A stretch of 64,000 nucleotides of DNA from Sphingopyxis sp. H050 (GTDB taxonomy: Bacteria > Pseudomonadota > Alphaproteobacteria > Sphingomonadales > Sphingomonadaceae). The position numbers and the translations under genes were made by a program. Location of the stretch: contig NZ_LNRZ01000005.1 in assembly GCF_001468265.1 (NCBI RefSeq), forward strand, positions 1 through 64,000. The letters run 5' to 3'. Positions 8,371 through 19,012 of this stretch are shown here, in pieces (positions within the stretch are counted from its first letter, which is position 1; every line of letters begins with the position of its first letter). Under the pieces are notes generated by a model that saw only the letters and a program-made list of their open reading frames with translations, had not been told where the DNA came from and searched no databases.

Positions 8371-9228
8371 TCCGCGCTCCTGAAACTGGCGCGCGGCGGG
8401 GCGGTAGCGCGCGCAGTAATTGGCGGCGCACAGGAAGCTGCCGCCCTTGATGACGTTGATTTCGGCGCCCGCCTTGCTCGTCGTCCATTCCCAGACATTG
8501 CCGATCAGGTCGTAAACGCCATGATCGTCGGGCGGGAAGCAGGCGACGGGCGCGCGACCGGTGAAACCGTCGGTGCCAAGGTCGCGGACCGGGAAGGTTC
8601 CCTGATAATAGTTGGCGCGGGGTTTGCCGTCCTTGCCGACGGGAACATTGCGGTCGGCGCCCCCGGTCGCGGCGGCCAGCTCCCATTGTTCCTCGCTCGG
8701 CAGCGCCTTGCCCTTCCACTTGGCGTAGGCAAGCGCATCCTCATAGCCGATCTGGACCACCGGATCGCGGTCGCGGCCGGCGATATTCGTCTCGGGCCCT
8801 GCCGGATGGCGCCACTCGGCGCCGACGACCCAGCGCCACCAGTTGGGATTGCCGTCCGTCGGCGCGGTGAACACCGCCGAGCCCGGGATCAGCATCTCGG
8901 GCGGCGCGCCGGGAAGCTTGGGCGGGTTCTGTTCGGCGAGCGTCCGGTATCCGGTCGCCTTCGCGAATTCGGCGAATTCCGCGTTGGTGACCTCGTGCGT
9001 CGCCATCCAGAATCCCGCGACGCTTGTATCGCGCGCCGGGCCTTCCTCGGGCAGGCGCGCGTCGCCGCCGAAAGCGAAAGTCGCGCCCGGGATCCAGACA
9101 TAGTCCTCCTTGGGCAGCGCCGGGCATTCGGGCGGCTTCGCTTCGGCGACGTTGCCGTCCTTGGCGCCGCCGCACGCCGTCAGCGCGCCGAGCAGCACCA
9201 GCGCGGGCAGCGCGGCGGCGCGGATCAT
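8287..9228 (-). CDS. Formylglycine-generating enzyme family protein, predicted lipoprotein
   Basis: The 313-residue protein begins with a lipoprotein signal (MIRAAALPALVLLGALTAC; lipid Cys 19). It then has a full FGE/SUMF1 domain starting at YVWIPGATFAFG. The active-site region GGSFLCAANYCARYRPAAR keeps both catalytic cysteines (about 267 and 272) with the spacing of genuine formylglycine-generating enzymes, so it should convert the sulfatase Cys to formylglycine with oxygen. The predicted periplasmic side fits the exported sulfatases but is atypical for bacterial FGEs. A longer upstream reading exists, but the signal peptide sets the start. The start overlaps the TetR stop (ATGA), so the two are co-transcribed. 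Confidence 0.9.
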   Translation of the reverse strand: MIRAAALPALVLLGALTACGGAKDGNVAEAKPPECPALPKEDYVWIPGATFAFGGDARLPEEGPARDTSVAGFWMATHEVTNAEFAEFAKATGYRTLAEQNPPKLPGAPPEMLIPGSAVFTAPTDGNPNWWRWVVGAEWRHPAGPETNIAGRDRDPVVQIGYEDALAYAKWKGKALPSEEQWELAAATGGADRNVPVGKDGKPRANYYQGTFPVRDLGTDGFTGRAPVACFPPDDHGVYDLIGNVWEWTTSKAGAEINVIKGGSFLCAANYCARYRPAARQFQERGLGTDHIGFRLIDTARPAPATPAPDKAG

Positions 9229-9845
9229 GCTTTGCAGGCCGCGACCAGCGTGTCGACCATATGCGCGACGACCGCGCTGGCATCCTCGACCGACAGTCCC
9301 TGGTCTTGCCGGATCGCGCGCCAGTTCTGGAACGACAGCGCCGCGCACAGCGCCTCGACGAAATAGCGGTCGCCGACCACTGCGCCGGGGAGCAGACGGA
9401 GCACCAGTTCGCGCTCCATCGTCACCACCTGCCCATATTGCCCCATCAGATAGGGCGACTGATACCGCTTGATGTTCCCCGCTAGCCGGAAGGGCAGCAT
9501 CGTCTCGAAAACCCGCACCCGCCGCCGCGTCAGGTCGCGCAGGTTCGCGCGCCAGTCGTCATCGGGATAGGGCGCGGTGACGATAGGCCAGATGCGTTCG
9601 GCGATGATCTGCGAAATCTCGCGATAAAGCGCATCCATGTCGTCGAAGTGGCGGAATACGGTGCGCAGGCCCACGCCCGCTTCCTCGGCGACGCGCGCCG
9701 CGCTGGGGTTGAGGTCGCCGCCCTCGATCAGCGCCATCATCGCCTCGACGATGCGCTTGTGGCTCGACCGGCTGCGCTCGCGCCGTCCGTCGGGACGCGC
9801 GTCCGGGCTTTCGTCGGCCATCTCCGCTTTCGCCTTCCCCGCCAT
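9225..9845 (-). CDS. TetR family transcriptional regulator
   Basis: The 206-residue protein has an N-terminal TetR helix-turn-helix (about residues 28-75, with SAARVAEEAGVGLRTVFRHF) and an unspecific helical ligand domain. It is transcribed with the formylglycine-generating enzyme and is divergent from the second sulfatase, with a near-palindrome at 9919-9937 in between. The arrangement argues that it controls the sulfatase module. The ligand is unknown. A start at residue 9 (MADESPD) is an alternative. Confidence 0.88.
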   Translation of the reverse strand: MAGKAKAEMADESPDARPDGRRERSRSSHKRIVEAMMALIEGGDLNPSAARVAEEAGVGLRTVFRHFDDMDALYREISQIIAERIWPIVTAPYPDDDWRANLRDLTRRRVRVFETMLPFRLAGNIKRYQSPYLMGQYGQVVTMERELVLRLLPGAVVGDRYFVEALCAALSFQNWRAIRQDQGLSVEDASAVVAHMVDTLVAACKA

Positions 9846-9914
9846 AATCTCTCCGCTGACCCAGCTCGGCCCTCAGGTCAATGGTCATGCTTAACCATCT
9901 TGCATCGGGTTTGC

Positions 9915-9937
9915 TATAATGACACATATAGTGCCAT
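9915..9937 (+). promoter_or_regulatory. Probable TetR operator overlapping a sulfatase promoter
   Basis: The 19-bp near-palindrome ATGACAC-ATATA-GTGCCAT (9919-9937) has one mismatch between arms. A consensus -10 box, TATAAT, at 9915-9920 overlaps its left edge and points toward the sulfatase at 9970. A weak TTAACC 18 bp upstream could be the -35. A repressor bound here would block transcription. Confidence 0.55.
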
Positions 9938-9969
9938 AAGATTGCGGGCAAGCTTCGGGGTGGGGAACG

Positions 9970-11604
9970 ATGAAGAAGACATGGCTGGCGCTGGGCCTCG
10001 TCGTGCTGATCGGCGCGGGCGGCTATTGGGGCTTTCAGGCGAACAAATATCGTGTCCCCGGCCTGCTGCAGGACTGGCGCGATCCGGTGCAGGACAATCG
10101 CCCCGTGGTCTGGGAACAGGGCCCAAAGACCGCCCCCGCGGGCCCGCGCGCGCCGAACATCGTGCTGATTGTCGTCGACGACATGGGCTGGAACGACATC
10201 AGCCTCAACGGCGGCGGGGTCGCCGGCGGCATCGTCAAGACGCCGAACATCGACGCGATCGCGCGGCAGGGTATGAATTTCACCACCGCCTATGCCGCGA
10301 ACGCAACCTGCTCGCCGTCGCGCGCGGCCATGATGACGGGGCGCTATGCGACGCGCTTCGGCTTCGAATATACCGCCGTGCCGGTGCAGTTCTCGGAGAA
10401 TCTGGCGCACGGTGACGGCGTCGGGCCGCTCAAGGCGGTGTTCCACAAGGAGCTGATCACCCCCGACATTCCCGACTATCCCGACATGGGCGTCCCCGCG
10501 AGCGAGGTGACGATCGCCGAGGCGGTGAAGGCGGCGGGCTATCACACGATCCACATCGGCAAATGGCACCTCGGCGAGGCGCCGAGGCTGCAGCCGCAGG
10601 CGCAGGGCTTCGACGAAAGCCTCGCGGTGCTGGGCGGTGCGGCGATGTTCCTGCCCGAGGATGACTCCGACGCGGTCAACGCCAAGCTGCCCTGGGATCC
10701 CATCGATCGCTTCCTGTGGGCGAACCTCCGTCACGCGGTGACTTTCAACGGCAGCAAGCGCTTTCACCCCAAGGGGCATATGACCGACTATTTCGCCGAC
10801 CAGGCGATCGCGGCAATCGAAGCGAACAAGAACCGGCCTTTCTTCCTGTATCTCGCCTTCAACGCGCCGCACACGCCGCTGCAGGCAACGAAGGAGGATT
10901 ATGCGAAGCTGCCCCAGATCAAGGACCACAAGACGCGCGTCTATGGCGCGATGATCGCGCAGCTCGACCGGCGGATCGGCGACGTGATGGCGAGGCTGAA
11001 GGCGGCCGGGATCGACGACAATACGCTCGTCATCTTCACCAGCGACAACGGCGGCGCCTGGTACAACGGGATCGCGGGTCTCAACGCGCCGTATCGCGGC
11101 TGGAAGGCGACTTTCTTCGAGGGCGGCATCCGCACGCCCTTCTTCATGCGCTGGCCTGCGAAGATCGCGCCGGGATCAACGCGCGCCGACATGACGGGGC
11201 ATGTCGACATCTTCTCGACGATCGCAGCGGCGGCGGGCGCGAAGGTGCCGGGCGACCGCGTGGTCGACAGCGAGAATATCCTGGGCGGTCCGGCGAAGCG
11301 GGCGGCGCTCTTCTGGCGCTCGGGCGATTATCGCGCGGTGCGCGCGGGCGACTGGAAGCTGCAGGTGACGAAGCGGCCCGAAAAGGCGCGGCTCTATAAT
11401 CTGGCGAACGATCCGACCGAGCAGGTCGACCTTTCGGCGAGCGATCCCGCGCGCGTCGCGCAGCTGCGCGCGATGCTGGAGGCGCAGAACAAGGGGATGG
11501 CCAAGCCGATCTGGCCGGGGCTCATCGAGGGCCCGGTGCGTATCGACGTGCCGCTCAATGCGCCGTGGAAGGACGGGCAGGACTATATCTACTGGACGAA
11601 CTGA
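9970..11604 (+). CDS. Sulfatase, membrane-anchored or exported
   Basis: The 544-residue protein has an N-terminal hydrophobic segment (residues 5-22, uncleaved anchor or signal). It continues with IVLIVVDDMGWNDI for metal binding, the formylglycine site CSPSRAAMMTGR with Cys at residue 114, HIGKWHLGE, and FTSDNGGAWYNG. All core type I sulfatase elements are present and the length is normal. It differs from the first sulfatase in the Ser of CxPSR, which is the common form. It is divergent from the TetR-FGE operon. Substrate unknown; polysaccharide or organic sulfate esters are plausible. Confidence 0.92.
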   Translation: MKKTWLALGLVVLIGAGGYWGFQANKYRVPGLLQDWRDPVQDNRPVVWEQGPKTAPAGPRAPNIVLIVVDDMGWNDISLNGGGVAGGIVKTPNIDAIARQGMNFTTAYAANATCSPSRAAMMTGRYATRFGFEYTAVPVQFSENLAHGDGVGPLKAVFHKELITPDIPDYPDMGVPASEVTIAEAVKAAGYHTIHIGKWHLGEAPRLQPQAQGFDESLAVLGGAAMFLPEDDSDAVNAKLPWDPIDRFLWANLRHAVTFNGSKRFHPKGHMTDYFADQAIAAIEANKNRPFFLYLAFNAPHTPLQATKEDYAKLPQIKDHKTRVYGAMIAQLDRRIGDVMARLKAAGIDDNTLVIFTSDNGGAWYNGIAGLNAPYRGWKATFFEGGIRTPFFMRWPAKIAPGSTRADMTGHVDIFSTIAAAAGAKVPGDRVVDSENILGGPAKRAALFWRSGDYRAVRAGDWKLQVTKRPEKARLYNLANDPTEQVDLSASDPARVAQLRAMLEAQNKGMAKPIWPGLIEGPVRIDVPLNAPWKDGQDYIYWTN

Positions 11605-11627
11605 CTTAGCCTTCGCGGGCGCGACGA

Positions 11628-13292
11628 TCACACGGACGGCAAATCCAGCCCCTTTTCGCGCGCGCAGTCGATGGCGATGTCATAGCCCGCGTCGGCGTGG
11701 CGCATGACGCCGGTGCCGGGATCGTTCCACAGCACGCGTTCGAGCCGCTTCGCCGCTTCGGGCGTGCCGTCGGCGACGATCACCATGCCGCTATGCTGCG
11801 AATAGCCCATGCCGACGCCGCCGCCATGGTGCAGCGACACCCAGGTCGCGCCCGACGCCGTGTTGAGGAGGGCGTTGAGGAGCGGCCAGTCGGACACCGC
11901 ATCGGAGCCGTCGCGCATCGCCTCGGTCTCGCGGTTGGGTGAGGCGACCGAGCCCGAATCGAGATGATCGCGGCCGATCACAACGGGCGCCTTCAGTTCA
12001 CCCGACGCGACCATCTCGTTGAACGCGAGGCCCAGCCGGTGGCGGTCGCCGAGCCCGACCCAGCAGATGCGCGCGGGCAGGCCCTGGAACCGGATTTTCT
12101 CGCGCGCCATGTCGAGCCAGTTGTGGAGGTGCTTGTTGTCGGGCAGCAGTTCTTTCACCTTGGCGTCGGTCTTGTAGATATCCTCGGGATCGCCCGACAG
12201 CGCCGCCCAGCGGAACGGCCCGATGCCGCGGCAGAAGAGCGGACGGACATAGGCGGGGACGAAGCCGGGGAAGTCGAACGCGTTTTCGACGCCTTCGTCC
12301 TTGGCCATCTGGCGGATGTTATTGCCATAGTCGGTCGTCGGCACGCCCGCGGCCTGCAGGTCGAGCATCGCTTGCACATGGACGGCCATTGAGGCCTTGG
12401 CGGCTTTCGCCACAGCAGCGGGATCGCTCTCGCGCCTCGCGAACCATTCGTCGAGGCTCCAGCCCGCAGGGAGATAGCCGTTGACCGGATCGTGCGCCGA
12501 GGTCTGGTCGGTGAGCAGGTCGGGACGGATGCCGCGGCGGACGATCTCGGGCAGGATTTCGGCGGCATTGCCGAGCAGGCCGACCGAGATCGGCTTGCGT
12601 TCGGCATGGCTCGCCTCGATCATCGCCATCGCTTCGTCGATGCTCCCCGCCTGCTTGTCGAGATAGCCGGTGCGCAGGCGCATTTCGATGCGGCTCGGCT
12701 GGCATTCGATCGCGAGGCAAGACGCGCCCGCCATTACCGCCGCCAGCGGTTGCGCGCCGCCCATGCCGCCGAGGCCGGCGGTGAGCAGCCAGCGGCCGGC
12801 GAGGCTGCCGCCATAATGCTGGCGGCCCATTTCGACGAAGGTTTCGTAAGTGCCCTGAACGATGCCCTGGCTGCCAATATAGATCCAGCTGCCCGCGGTC
12901 ATCTGGCCGTACATCATCAGGCCCTTTTTATCGAGCTCGTGGAAATGCTCCCAATTCGCCCATTCGGGGACGAGGTTCGAATTGGCGAGCAGCACGCGCG
13001 GAGCGTTTTCGTGCGTCCGAAAAACGCCGACGGGCTTGCCCGACTGGATCAGTAAGGTCTCGTCGCCCTCCAGCCGCTTCAGCGTCTCGACGATCTTGTC
13101 ATAGCTTTCCCAGTCGCGCGCGGCGCGGCCGATGCCGCCATAGACCACGAGTTCGTGCGGTGCCTCGGCGACGTCGGGGTGGAGGTTGTTCATCAGCATC
13201 CGCATCGGCGCTTCGGTGAGCCAGCTTTTCGCGCTGATCTCCGGGCCGGTCGCCGGGCGGATCACGCGGCTGTTGTCGAGGCGGGTGGTCAT
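11628..13292 (-). CDS. hutU: Urocanate hydratase
   Basis: The 554-residue protein has the normal length for urocanase, which adds water to urocanate to give imidazolonepropionate using tightly bound NAD+ as electrophile. Recognisable segments are [33 protein letters not shown] and the active-site Cys region [19 protein letters not shown]. It is the last gene of the minus-strand hutI-H-G-U operon and overlaps the hutG stop by four bases (ATGA). It lies 23 bp from the convergent sulfatase stop with no strong terminator between them. Confidence 0.97.
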   Translation of the reverse strand: MTTRLDNSRVIRPATGPEISAKSWLTEAPMRMLMNNLHPDVAEAPHELVVYGGIGRAARDWESYDKIVETLKRLEGDETLLIQSGKPVGVFRTHENAPRVLLANSNLVPEWANWEHFHELDKKGLMMYGQMTAGSWIYIGSQGIVQGTYETFVEMGRQHYGGSLAGRWLLTAGLGGMGGAQPLAAVMAGASCLAIECQPSRIEMRLRTGYLDKQAGSIDEAMAMIEASHAERKPISVGLLGNAAEILPEIVRRGIRPDLLTDQTSAHDPVNGYLPAGWSLDEWFARRESDPAAVAKAAKASMAVHVQAMLDLQAAGVPTTDYGNNIRQMAKDEGVENAFDFPGFVPAYVRPLFCRGIGPFRWAALSGDPEDIYKTDAKVKELLPDNKHLHNWLDMAREKIRFQGLPARICWVGLGDRHRLGLAFNEMVASGELKAPVVIGRDHLDSGSVASPNRETEAMRDGSDAVSDWPLLNALLNTASGATWVSLHHGGGVGMGYSQHSGMVIVADGTPEAAKRLERVLWNDPGTGVMRHADAGYDIAIDCAREKGLDLPSV

Positions 13293-14092
13293 GAAAATCC
13301 TTTCGCAAAGTCGAGGGTCGCGGCAATCACTTGCTCGAGGACGGGCCGGATCGCGGGATGGGGATCGAGGGGGGCGGGCCAGTTGGCGTGGGTAATGGCG
13401 TCGGGCTCGGCCATATAGCCGCGCTGCGCCAGTTCCATCTGGATCGCGTGGATGCCGTCGTCGGGCTGGCCGTAGTGCCGCGTCGTCCAGCCGCCCTTGA
13501 AGCGGCCGTTGACGACATGGCTCTTGCCGCTGGCGGCGCAGATGTTCGCGACGATCGTCTCAAGCTCGGGCGCACAGGTTGTGCTGCCATTGGTGCCGAT
13601 GTTGAACTGCGGCAGCTCGCCGTCGAACAGGCGGGGGACATGGCTGCGGATTGAATGGGCGTCGTAGAGGACGACCTTGCCGTGCGCCGTTCTCAGCCGG
13701 TCCAGCTCGGCCGTCAGCCTATCGTGATAGGGCCGGTGATAGCTATGCAGCCGCTGCATGATCTCGGCCTCGTCGGGCTGGTCGAAGCGATAGAGCGGGT
13801 CGCCATCGAACGTCGTCGTCGGGCACAGCTCGGTCGTCGCCTGCCCCGGATAGAGCGAGGCGCCCGAGGGATCGCGGTTCATGTCGATCACGCTGCGCGA
13901 AATATCGGTCGCGACCAGCGTCGCGCCCATGTCGGCGGCGAAGGCATAAAGCTCCGCGATCCACCAGTCGGTATCGATCTGCGCGTGCCAGGGCGAGACG
14001 AACTGGTCGTCTAGGCCCGCAAGGTCGGTGCCAGCGTGCGGGAAGGCGATGACCAGCGGCGCGTCGCCACGGTGGACGCGCAGCCAGTCCAT
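13289..14092 (-). CDS. hutG: N-formylglutamate deformylase
   Basis: The 267-residue product belongs to the N-formylglutamate amidohydrolase family, which releases formate and glutamate in the final step of the five-step histidine route. Conserved segments are [11 protein letters not shown] near the N-terminus and [14 protein letters not shown], with metal-binding His and Asp. Presence of hutF on the opposite strand confirms the formylglutamate branch rather than formiminoglutamase. The start codon overlaps the last base of hutH and the end overlaps hutU, indicating tight translational coupling. Confidence 0.95.
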   Translation of the reverse strand: MDWLRVHRGDAPLVIAFPHAGTDLAGLDDQFVSPWHAQIDTDWWIAELYAFAADMGATLVATDISRSVIDMNRDPSGASLYPGQATTELCPTTTFDGDPLYRFDQPDEAEIMQRLHSYHRPYHDRLTAELDRLRTAHGKVVLYDAHSIRSHVPRLFDGELPQFNIGTNGSTTCAPELETIVANICAASGKSHVVNGRFKGGWTTRHYGQPDDGIHAIQMELAQRGYMAEPDAITHANWPAPLDPHPAIRPVLEQVIAATLDFAKGFS

Positions 14093-15621
14093 CAGGCGAT
14101 GCCCGGCAAGTCGGCGGGGACCGCGGCGACGAGGCTGCCAGTGCGGACCAGCGCGGTGGCGGCTTCCATGTCGGGATGGAAATGCCGGTCGTCCTCGAGC
14201 GTCGGAACCTCGGCGCGGAGATGCTTGTGCGCCGCCTCCAGCGCGTCGCTCGATTTGAGCGGCGCGTGAAAGTCGATGCCCTGACAGGCGGCCAGCAACT
14301 CAATGCCGATGACCGCGCTGGCATTGTCCGCCATGTCGAGCAGGCGTCGCGCCCCGTGCGCGGCCATCGACACATGATCCTCCTGATTGGCCGAGGTCGG
14401 GATCGAATCGACGCTGGCGGGATATGCGCGCTGCTTGTTCTCGCTGGCCAGCGCCGCGGCGGTGACCTGCGGGATCATGAAGCCCGAGTTGAGGCCGGGG
14501 CGCGGGGTGAGGAAGGCAGGGAGGCCCGACAGCGCCGGGTCGACGAGCATCGCGATGCGCCGCTCCGCAATCGAGCCGATCTCGCAGAGGGCCATCGCGA
14601 TCATGTCGGCGGCGAAGGCGACGGACTCGGCGTGGAAATTGCCGCCCGACAGTGCCTCGTCGGTATCCGCAAAGATCAGCGGATTGTCGGAGACGCCATT
14701 CGCCTCGATGCCCAGCGTGGTCCCGGCCTGCCGCAACAGGTCAAGCACCGCACCCATCACCTGCGGCTGGCAGCGGAGGCAGTACGGGTCCTGCACGCGC
14801 GGATCGTCGATGGCGTGCGAAGCACGGATCGCCGATCCCGCCATCAGCCCGCGTAGCGCATCGCCGACCTCGCGCTGGCCGGCATGGCCGCGCAGCGCAT
14901 GGATGCGCGCGTCGAACGGCGCGTCGGAACCTTTGGCGGCCTCGGTCGAGAGCGCGCCGGTGATCAGCGCCGAGCGGAAGACGGTCTCGGCGCGGAACAG
15001 GCCCGCGAGCGCGTTCGCGGTCGAAAATTGCGTGCCGTTGAGGAGCGCGAGGCCTTCCTTGGGGCCGAGGTCGAGCGGCGCGAGCCCGGCCTCCGCCAGC
15101 GCATCGGCGGCGGGCAGCGTCTCGCCGCCGACGTCGATCGCGCCGACGCCGATCATCGCGGCGGCCATATGCGATAGCGGGGCCAGATCGCCGCTCGCGC
15201 CGACCGAGCCCTGCGACGGGACGACCGGGGTCAGTCCCTTCGCCAACATCGCCTCGAGCATCGCGACCGTTTCGCGCTTCACGCCCGACGCGCCCATGCC
15301 GAAGCTCGCAAGCTTCAGCGCCATCATCAGGCGGACAATTTTCGCAGGCGACGGGGCGCCGGTGCCCGCCGCATGGCTGAGGACGATATTGCGCTGGAGC
15401 GTCGCCAGATCGTCGTCGGCGATGCGGACGCTCGCGAGCTTTCCGAAGCCGGTGTTGATGCCATAGACCGGCGCGCCCTTCGCGACGATCCGCGCGACCG
15501 CAGCCGCGCTCGCGTCGATCGCCGCCCACGCCCGTGCGTCGAGCGCGACGCTGGCGCCCTCGTAAATCGCGCGCCAGTCGGCGAGCGACGTCGTTCCGGG
15601 AGTGATCACTATCTTCGTCAT
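14092..15621 (-). CDS. hutH: Histidine ammonia-lyase
   Basis: The 509-residue protein deaminates histidine to urocanate. The self-forming MIO cofactor motif Ala-Ser-Gly is visible in [15 protein letters not shown], and the substrate region includes [15 protein letters not shown] and [14 protein letters not shown]. The length is standard. The start at 15621 (MTKIVITPG) overlaps the hutI stop codon by four bases; a longer upstream reading exists but runs into hutI and is not family-like. Second gene of the minus-strand hut operon. Confidence 0.97.
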   Translation of the reverse strand: MTKIVITPGTTSLADWRAIYEGASVALDARAWAAIDASAAAVARIVAKGAPVYGINTGFGKLASVRIADDDLATLQRNIVLSHAAGTGAPSPAKIVRLMMALKLASFGMGASGVKRETVAMLEAMLAKGLTPVVPSQGSVGASGDLAPLSHMAAAMIGVGAIDVGGETLPAADALAEAGLAPLDLGPKEGLALLNGTQFSTANALAGLFRAETVFRSALITGALSTEAAKGSDAPFDARIHALRGHAGQREVGDALRGLMAGSAIRASHAIDDPRVQDPYCLRCQPQVMGAVLDLLRQAGTTLGIEANGVSDNPLIFADTDEALSGGNFHAESVAFAADMIAMALCEIGSIAERRIAMLVDPALSGLPAFLTPRPGLNSGFMIPQVTAAALASENKQRAYPASVDSIPTSANQEDHVSMAAHGARRLLDMADNASAVIGIELLAACQGIDFHAPLKSSDALEAAHKHLRAEVPTLEDDRHFHPDMEAATALVRTGSLVAAVPADLPGIA

Positions 15622-16817
15622 TGTCCCATCCAGATACGCTGGTGCAGCGGGTTGAAGCCGATCCGGCCGACGAGGTCGGCTGGCCGCTCGATGTCCCAGA
15701 TCGCGAGGTCGCAATGCTTGCCGACCTGGATCGTCCCGATCATATCCTGCATCCCCAGCGCGTGCGCCGCGTGGCGCGTCACGCCGAGCAGGCATTCGTC
15801 GACGGTCAGGGCGAACTGCACCGCCGCCATGTTCATCGTCAGCAGGATCGAGGTGAGCGGCGAGGTGCCGGGGTTGCAGTCGGTCGCGAGTGCGATCGGC
15901 ACCCCGGCCGCTCGCAATGCAGCGACCGGCGGCAACTTCGTTTCGCGAAGGAAATAATAGGCGCCGGGCAGGAGCATTGCGACGGTCCCCGCTTCGGCCA
16001 TCGCGGCGATACCTTCGTCGTCGAGATATTCGAGATGATCCGCCGACAGCGCGCCGTACCGCGCAGCTAGCGCGGCGCCATGCTGGTTCGACAATTGCTC
16101 GGCGTGGAGCTTCACCGGCAGGCCGTGCGTCTTAGCCGCCGCGAACACGCGCTCGGTCTGCGCGGGCGTGAAGCCAATGGTCTCGCAAAAGGCGTCGACC
16201 GCATCGGCGAGCCCCGCCGCGGCGATGGCCGGAATCATCGTCTCGCAAACTACGTCGATATAGCCGTCGGCATCGCCGGCATATTCGCCCGGCAAGGCGT
16301 GCGCGCCGAGAAAGGTCGTGCGTACGGTCACCGGCCGCACCTTGCCCAGGATACGCGCCGCGCGCAGCATCTTCGCCTCGTCCTCGACCGACAGGCCGTA
16401 CCCCGACTTGATCTCGATCGTCGTGACGCCTTCGGCGATCAGCGCGTCGAGGCGGGGGAGGGCGCTCGCGACCAGCTCGGCCTCGCTTGCCCCGCGCGTG
16501 GCGTGGACCGTCGACACGATCCCGCCGCCCGCCCGCGCGATCTCTTCATAAGAGGCGCCCTTTTGGCGCAGCTCGAACTCGGCGATGCGATCGCCCGCGA
16601 AGACCAGATGCGTGTGCGGGTCGATCAGGCCGGGCGTGATCCAGCGGCCCTCGCAATCGATCGTCTCACCGGCTGCAGGTGCATCGACCATCGAGCCGAC
16701 ATAGGTGATCGTGCCGGCCGCCATGCCGATCGCGGCACGCTCGATCACCCCCAGGCCGGCGTCGCTTGCCTGCATCGTCGCAAGCCGTGCGTTGGTCCAG
16801 AGCCTTTCGCACTTCAT
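15618..16817 (-). CDS. hutI: Imidazolonepropionase
   Basis: The 399-residue amidohydrolase opens imidazolonepropionate to N-formiminoglutamate. Metal ligands are visible in [27 protein letters not shown] and ATDCNPG. The start was set at MKCERLW, preceded by AGGAGAGGCTGGC; a longer in-frame extension crosses the operator and hutF and is not credible. It is the first gene of the minus-strand hut operon, and its promoter region contains the palindrome at 16851-16866. Confidence 0.96.
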   Translation of the reverse strand: MKCERLWTNARLATMQASDAGLGVIERAAIGMAAGTITYVGSMVDAPAAGETIDCEGRWITPGLIDPHTHLVFAGDRIAEFELRQKGASYEEIARAGGGIVSTVHATRGASEAELVASALPRLDALIAEGVTTIEIKSGYGLSVEDEAKMLRAARILGKVRPVTVRTTFLGAHALPGEYAGDADGYIDVVCETMIPAIAAAGLADAVDAFCETIGFTPAQTERVFAAAKTHGLPVKLHAEQLSNQHGAALAARYGALSADHLEYLDDEGIAAMAEAGTVAMLLPGAYYFLRETKLPPVAALRAAGVPIALATDCNPGTSPLTSILLTMNMAAVQFALTVDECLLGVTRHAAHALGMQDMIGTIQVGKHCDLAIWDIERPADLVGRIGFNPLHQRIWMGQ

Positions 16818-16850
16818 GCCAGCCTCTCCTGCTTGCTGACGGCGACTCAA

Positions 16851-16866
16851 TAATGTATATACATTA
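16851..16866. promoter_or_regulatory. HutC operator (perfect 16-bp palindrome)
   Basis: TAATGTATATACATTA is perfectly self-complementary and lies in the 86-bp gap between the divergent starts of hutI and hutF. Its core TGTATATACA matches the TGTATA-TACA type of site bound by HutC repressors of the GntR family. HutC is encoded two genes away. One site placed between both operons would let urocanate de-repress all hut genes together. Confidence 0.85.
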
Positions 16867-16903
16867 ATTGAAGGCATGGGTCGATGTCCAGACGGGATGT
16901 GCG

Positions 16904-18259
16904 ATGGCGCTTTGGTGCGAACAGGCATGGCTGACGGAAGGCTGGCGCAACAACGTTCGCTTGAGCGTTGAAAATGGGCGTATTTCATCGGTCGAAATCG
17001 ACGCAGAAGCTGCGCCCGGCGATGAACGCCACGCGGTCCTGTTGCCCGCTTTGCCCAATCTGCACAGCCACGCATTCCAGCGCGGCATGGCCGGGCTCGC
17101 CGAGACCGCGGGCGACAGCGACGACAGCTTCTGGACCTGGCGCGAGGTCATGTACCGCTTCGTCGACCGCCTCGATCCGGAGGGCCTGCAGGCGATCGCG
17201 GCGCTCGCCTATGCCGAAATGCTCGAAAGCGGCTTCGGCCGCGTTGGCGAATTTCACTATCTGCATCACGACGTCGACGGTCGCCCTTATGGCGACCTCG
17301 CGGTGATGGCGCAGGCGATTGCGGCGGCGGCGGGCGAAACCGGGATCGGGTTGACGTTGCTGCCGGTCTTCTACGCCCATTCGGGCTTCGGCGGCGCCGC
17401 GCCGACAGATGGCCAGCGCCGATTCATCAACGATGCCAGCCGCTTCGCGACGCTGCTTGAATCGACACGCCAAGCTGTTGCCGACCTCGACGATGCTCTC
17501 GTCGGTGTCGCTCCGCACAGCCTTCGCGCGACGACCGCTGACGAGCTGACCGACATCGCAGCAATGGCATCCGGCGCGCCGGTCCATATCCACATCGCCG
17601 AACAGCTGCCCGAGGTCGAAGCCTGCCTCGCGTGGAGCGGCGCCCGGCCGGTCGAATGGCTCTACGACCGTGCCGATGTCGGCCCCGACTGGTGCCTCGT
17701 CCATGCGACGCATGTCACTGAAGCCGAGCGGCGCGCCATCGTTCGAAGCGGCGCGGTCGTCGGTCTCTGCCCGATCACCGAGGCGAACCTGGGCGACGGG
17801 CTGTTCCCGGCGCGCGAGTTCGTGGCCGAGGCCGGGCGCTTCGGCATCGGCTCGGATTCGAACGTCGAGATCGACGCCGCGGCCGAGCTCCGCCTGCTCG
17901 AATATGGCCAGCGCCTTGCGCACCGCGGGCGCAATCTGCTCGCGAACGGCGCGGGGAAGTCGACCGGCGCCAGCCTTTACCGCGCCGCGGCTGCGGGGGG
18001 CGGGCAGGCCCTCGGACGCCCGACATCGGGGATCGCGGTGGGCGAGCCCGCCGACTTCGTCAGCCTGAAGGCCGGCAATCCTTTCTTCGCGGGCCGTAGC
18101 GGCGACGCGATCCTCGATAGCTGGATTTTCGGCGGCGGTGCGCGTCTCGTCGATTGCGTTTGGCGTGGCGGCGTGAAGCGGGTCGAGGGCGGCCGCCATA
18201 TCCACCGCGACGCGATCGACGCGCGCTACCGCGCCACGCTGCACAAGATCCTGGGATGA
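16904..18259 (+). CDS. hutF: Formimidoylglutamate deiminase
   Basis: The 451-residue amidohydrolase converts N-formiminoglutamate to N-formylglutamate and ammonia, feeding HutG. Metal ligands are visible in [32 protein letters not shown] and GSDSNVEID. The start was chosen at the ATG giving MALWCEQAW, which has a GGGA upstream. A TTG twelve codons earlier abuts the HutC operator and would leave no room for a ribosome site. The stop overlaps hutC (ATGA). Confidence 0.95.
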   Translation: MALWCEQAWLTEGWRNNVRLSVENGRISSVEIDAEAAPGDERHAVLLPALPNLHSHAFQRGMAGLAETAGDSDDSFWTWREVMYRFVDRLDPEGLQAIAALAYAEMLESGFGRVGEFHYLHHDVDGRPYGDLAVMAQAIAAAAGETGIGLTLLPVFYAHSGFGGAAPTDGQRRFINDASRFATLLESTRQAVADLDDALVGVAPHSLRATTADELTDIAAMASGAPVHIHIAEQLPEVEACLAWSGARPVEWLYDRADVGPDWCLVHATHVTEAERRAIVRSGAVVGLCPITEANLGDGLFPAREFVAEAGRFGIGSDSNVEIDAAAELRLLEYGQRLAHRGRNLLANGAGKSTGASLYRAAAAGGGQALGRPTSGIAVGEPADFVSLKAGNPFFAGRSGDAILDSWIFGGGARLVDCVWRGGVKRVEGGRHIHRDAIDARYRATLHKILG

Positions 18260-18960
18260 AGCAAAGCAGCGCCATCCACGCCCAGATTCGCCGCGACATC
18301 GAGGCGCAGATCATGGCGGGCGATTGGAAACCCGGCGACCGCATCCCCTATGAGCATCAACTGATGGCGACCTACGGCTGTTCGCGCATGACCGTGAACC
18401 GGGCGTTGCGGGCGCTGATCGAGGCGGGACTGCTCGAAAGCCGCCGGCGCGCCGGCACGATCGTCTCGCATCCGCGGGTTCAGCGGGCCGCGCTCGAGAT
18501 CCCCGATATCCGCGACGAGGTGGCCGGGCTCGGCGAAACCTATCGCCTCCATCTCGACCGCCGCGAAATCCGCGCCGCGACTGCCGAGGATCGGCGCCTG
18601 CTCCAGATAGAAGAGGGAGAGGTACTCGCGCTCGAATGCCGCCACGACGCCGGGGGCCGCGCCTATGCGCTCGAGCGGCGCCTGATCAATCTCGCGGCGG
18701 TGCCCGAGGCCGCCGCCATCGACTTTGCCGCCGAGCCGCCGGGCTCCTGGCTGCTCGCGCATGTCCCCTGGACCGAGGCCGAACATCGGATCACCGCGTT
18801 CAACGCGGGCGCGAAGGAATTGGTCGCGCTCGGCATATCGGCAGGGGCGGCGTGCATGGCGCTCGAACGCTGGACCTGGCGCGGCGACGAGCGGATCACC
18901 TATACACGGCAGGTCTACCCGGGCGACCGCTATGCGCTCGTCGCGCGCTTCCGGCCCTGA
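18256..18960 (+). CDS. hutC: Histidine utilization repressor
   Basis: The 234-residue GntR-family regulator has an N-terminal winged helix (residues 5-70, with GDRIPYEHQLMATYGCSRMT) and a C-terminal UTRA domain (about 90-230) of the HutC type, which binds urocanate. It is translationally coupled to hutF by a four-base overlap. It should repress both divergent hut operons through the palindrome at 16851-16866 and thereby itself. Confidence 0.95.
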   Translation: MKQSSAIHAQIRRDIEAQIMAGDWKPGDRIPYEHQLMATYGCSRMTVNRALRALIEAGLLESRRRAGTIVSHPRVQRAALEIPDIRDEVAGLGETYRLHLDRREIRAATAEDRRLLQIEEGEVLALECRHDAGGRAYALERRLINLAAVPEAAAIDFAAEPPGSWLLAHVPWTEAEHRITAFNAGAKELVALGISAGAACMALERWTWRGDERITYTRQVYPGDRYALVARFRP

Positions 18961-19012
18961 CCTGCTGCCCAACCGGCGTTGCATTTCGGCGGTGGCGATC
19001 GATAAGGAGCGC

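Noticed and set aside
16868..16903. TTG start for HutF adding twelve residues
   Set aside because: It lies directly against the HutC operator with no ribosome site; the ATG at 16904 gives the expected N-terminus.
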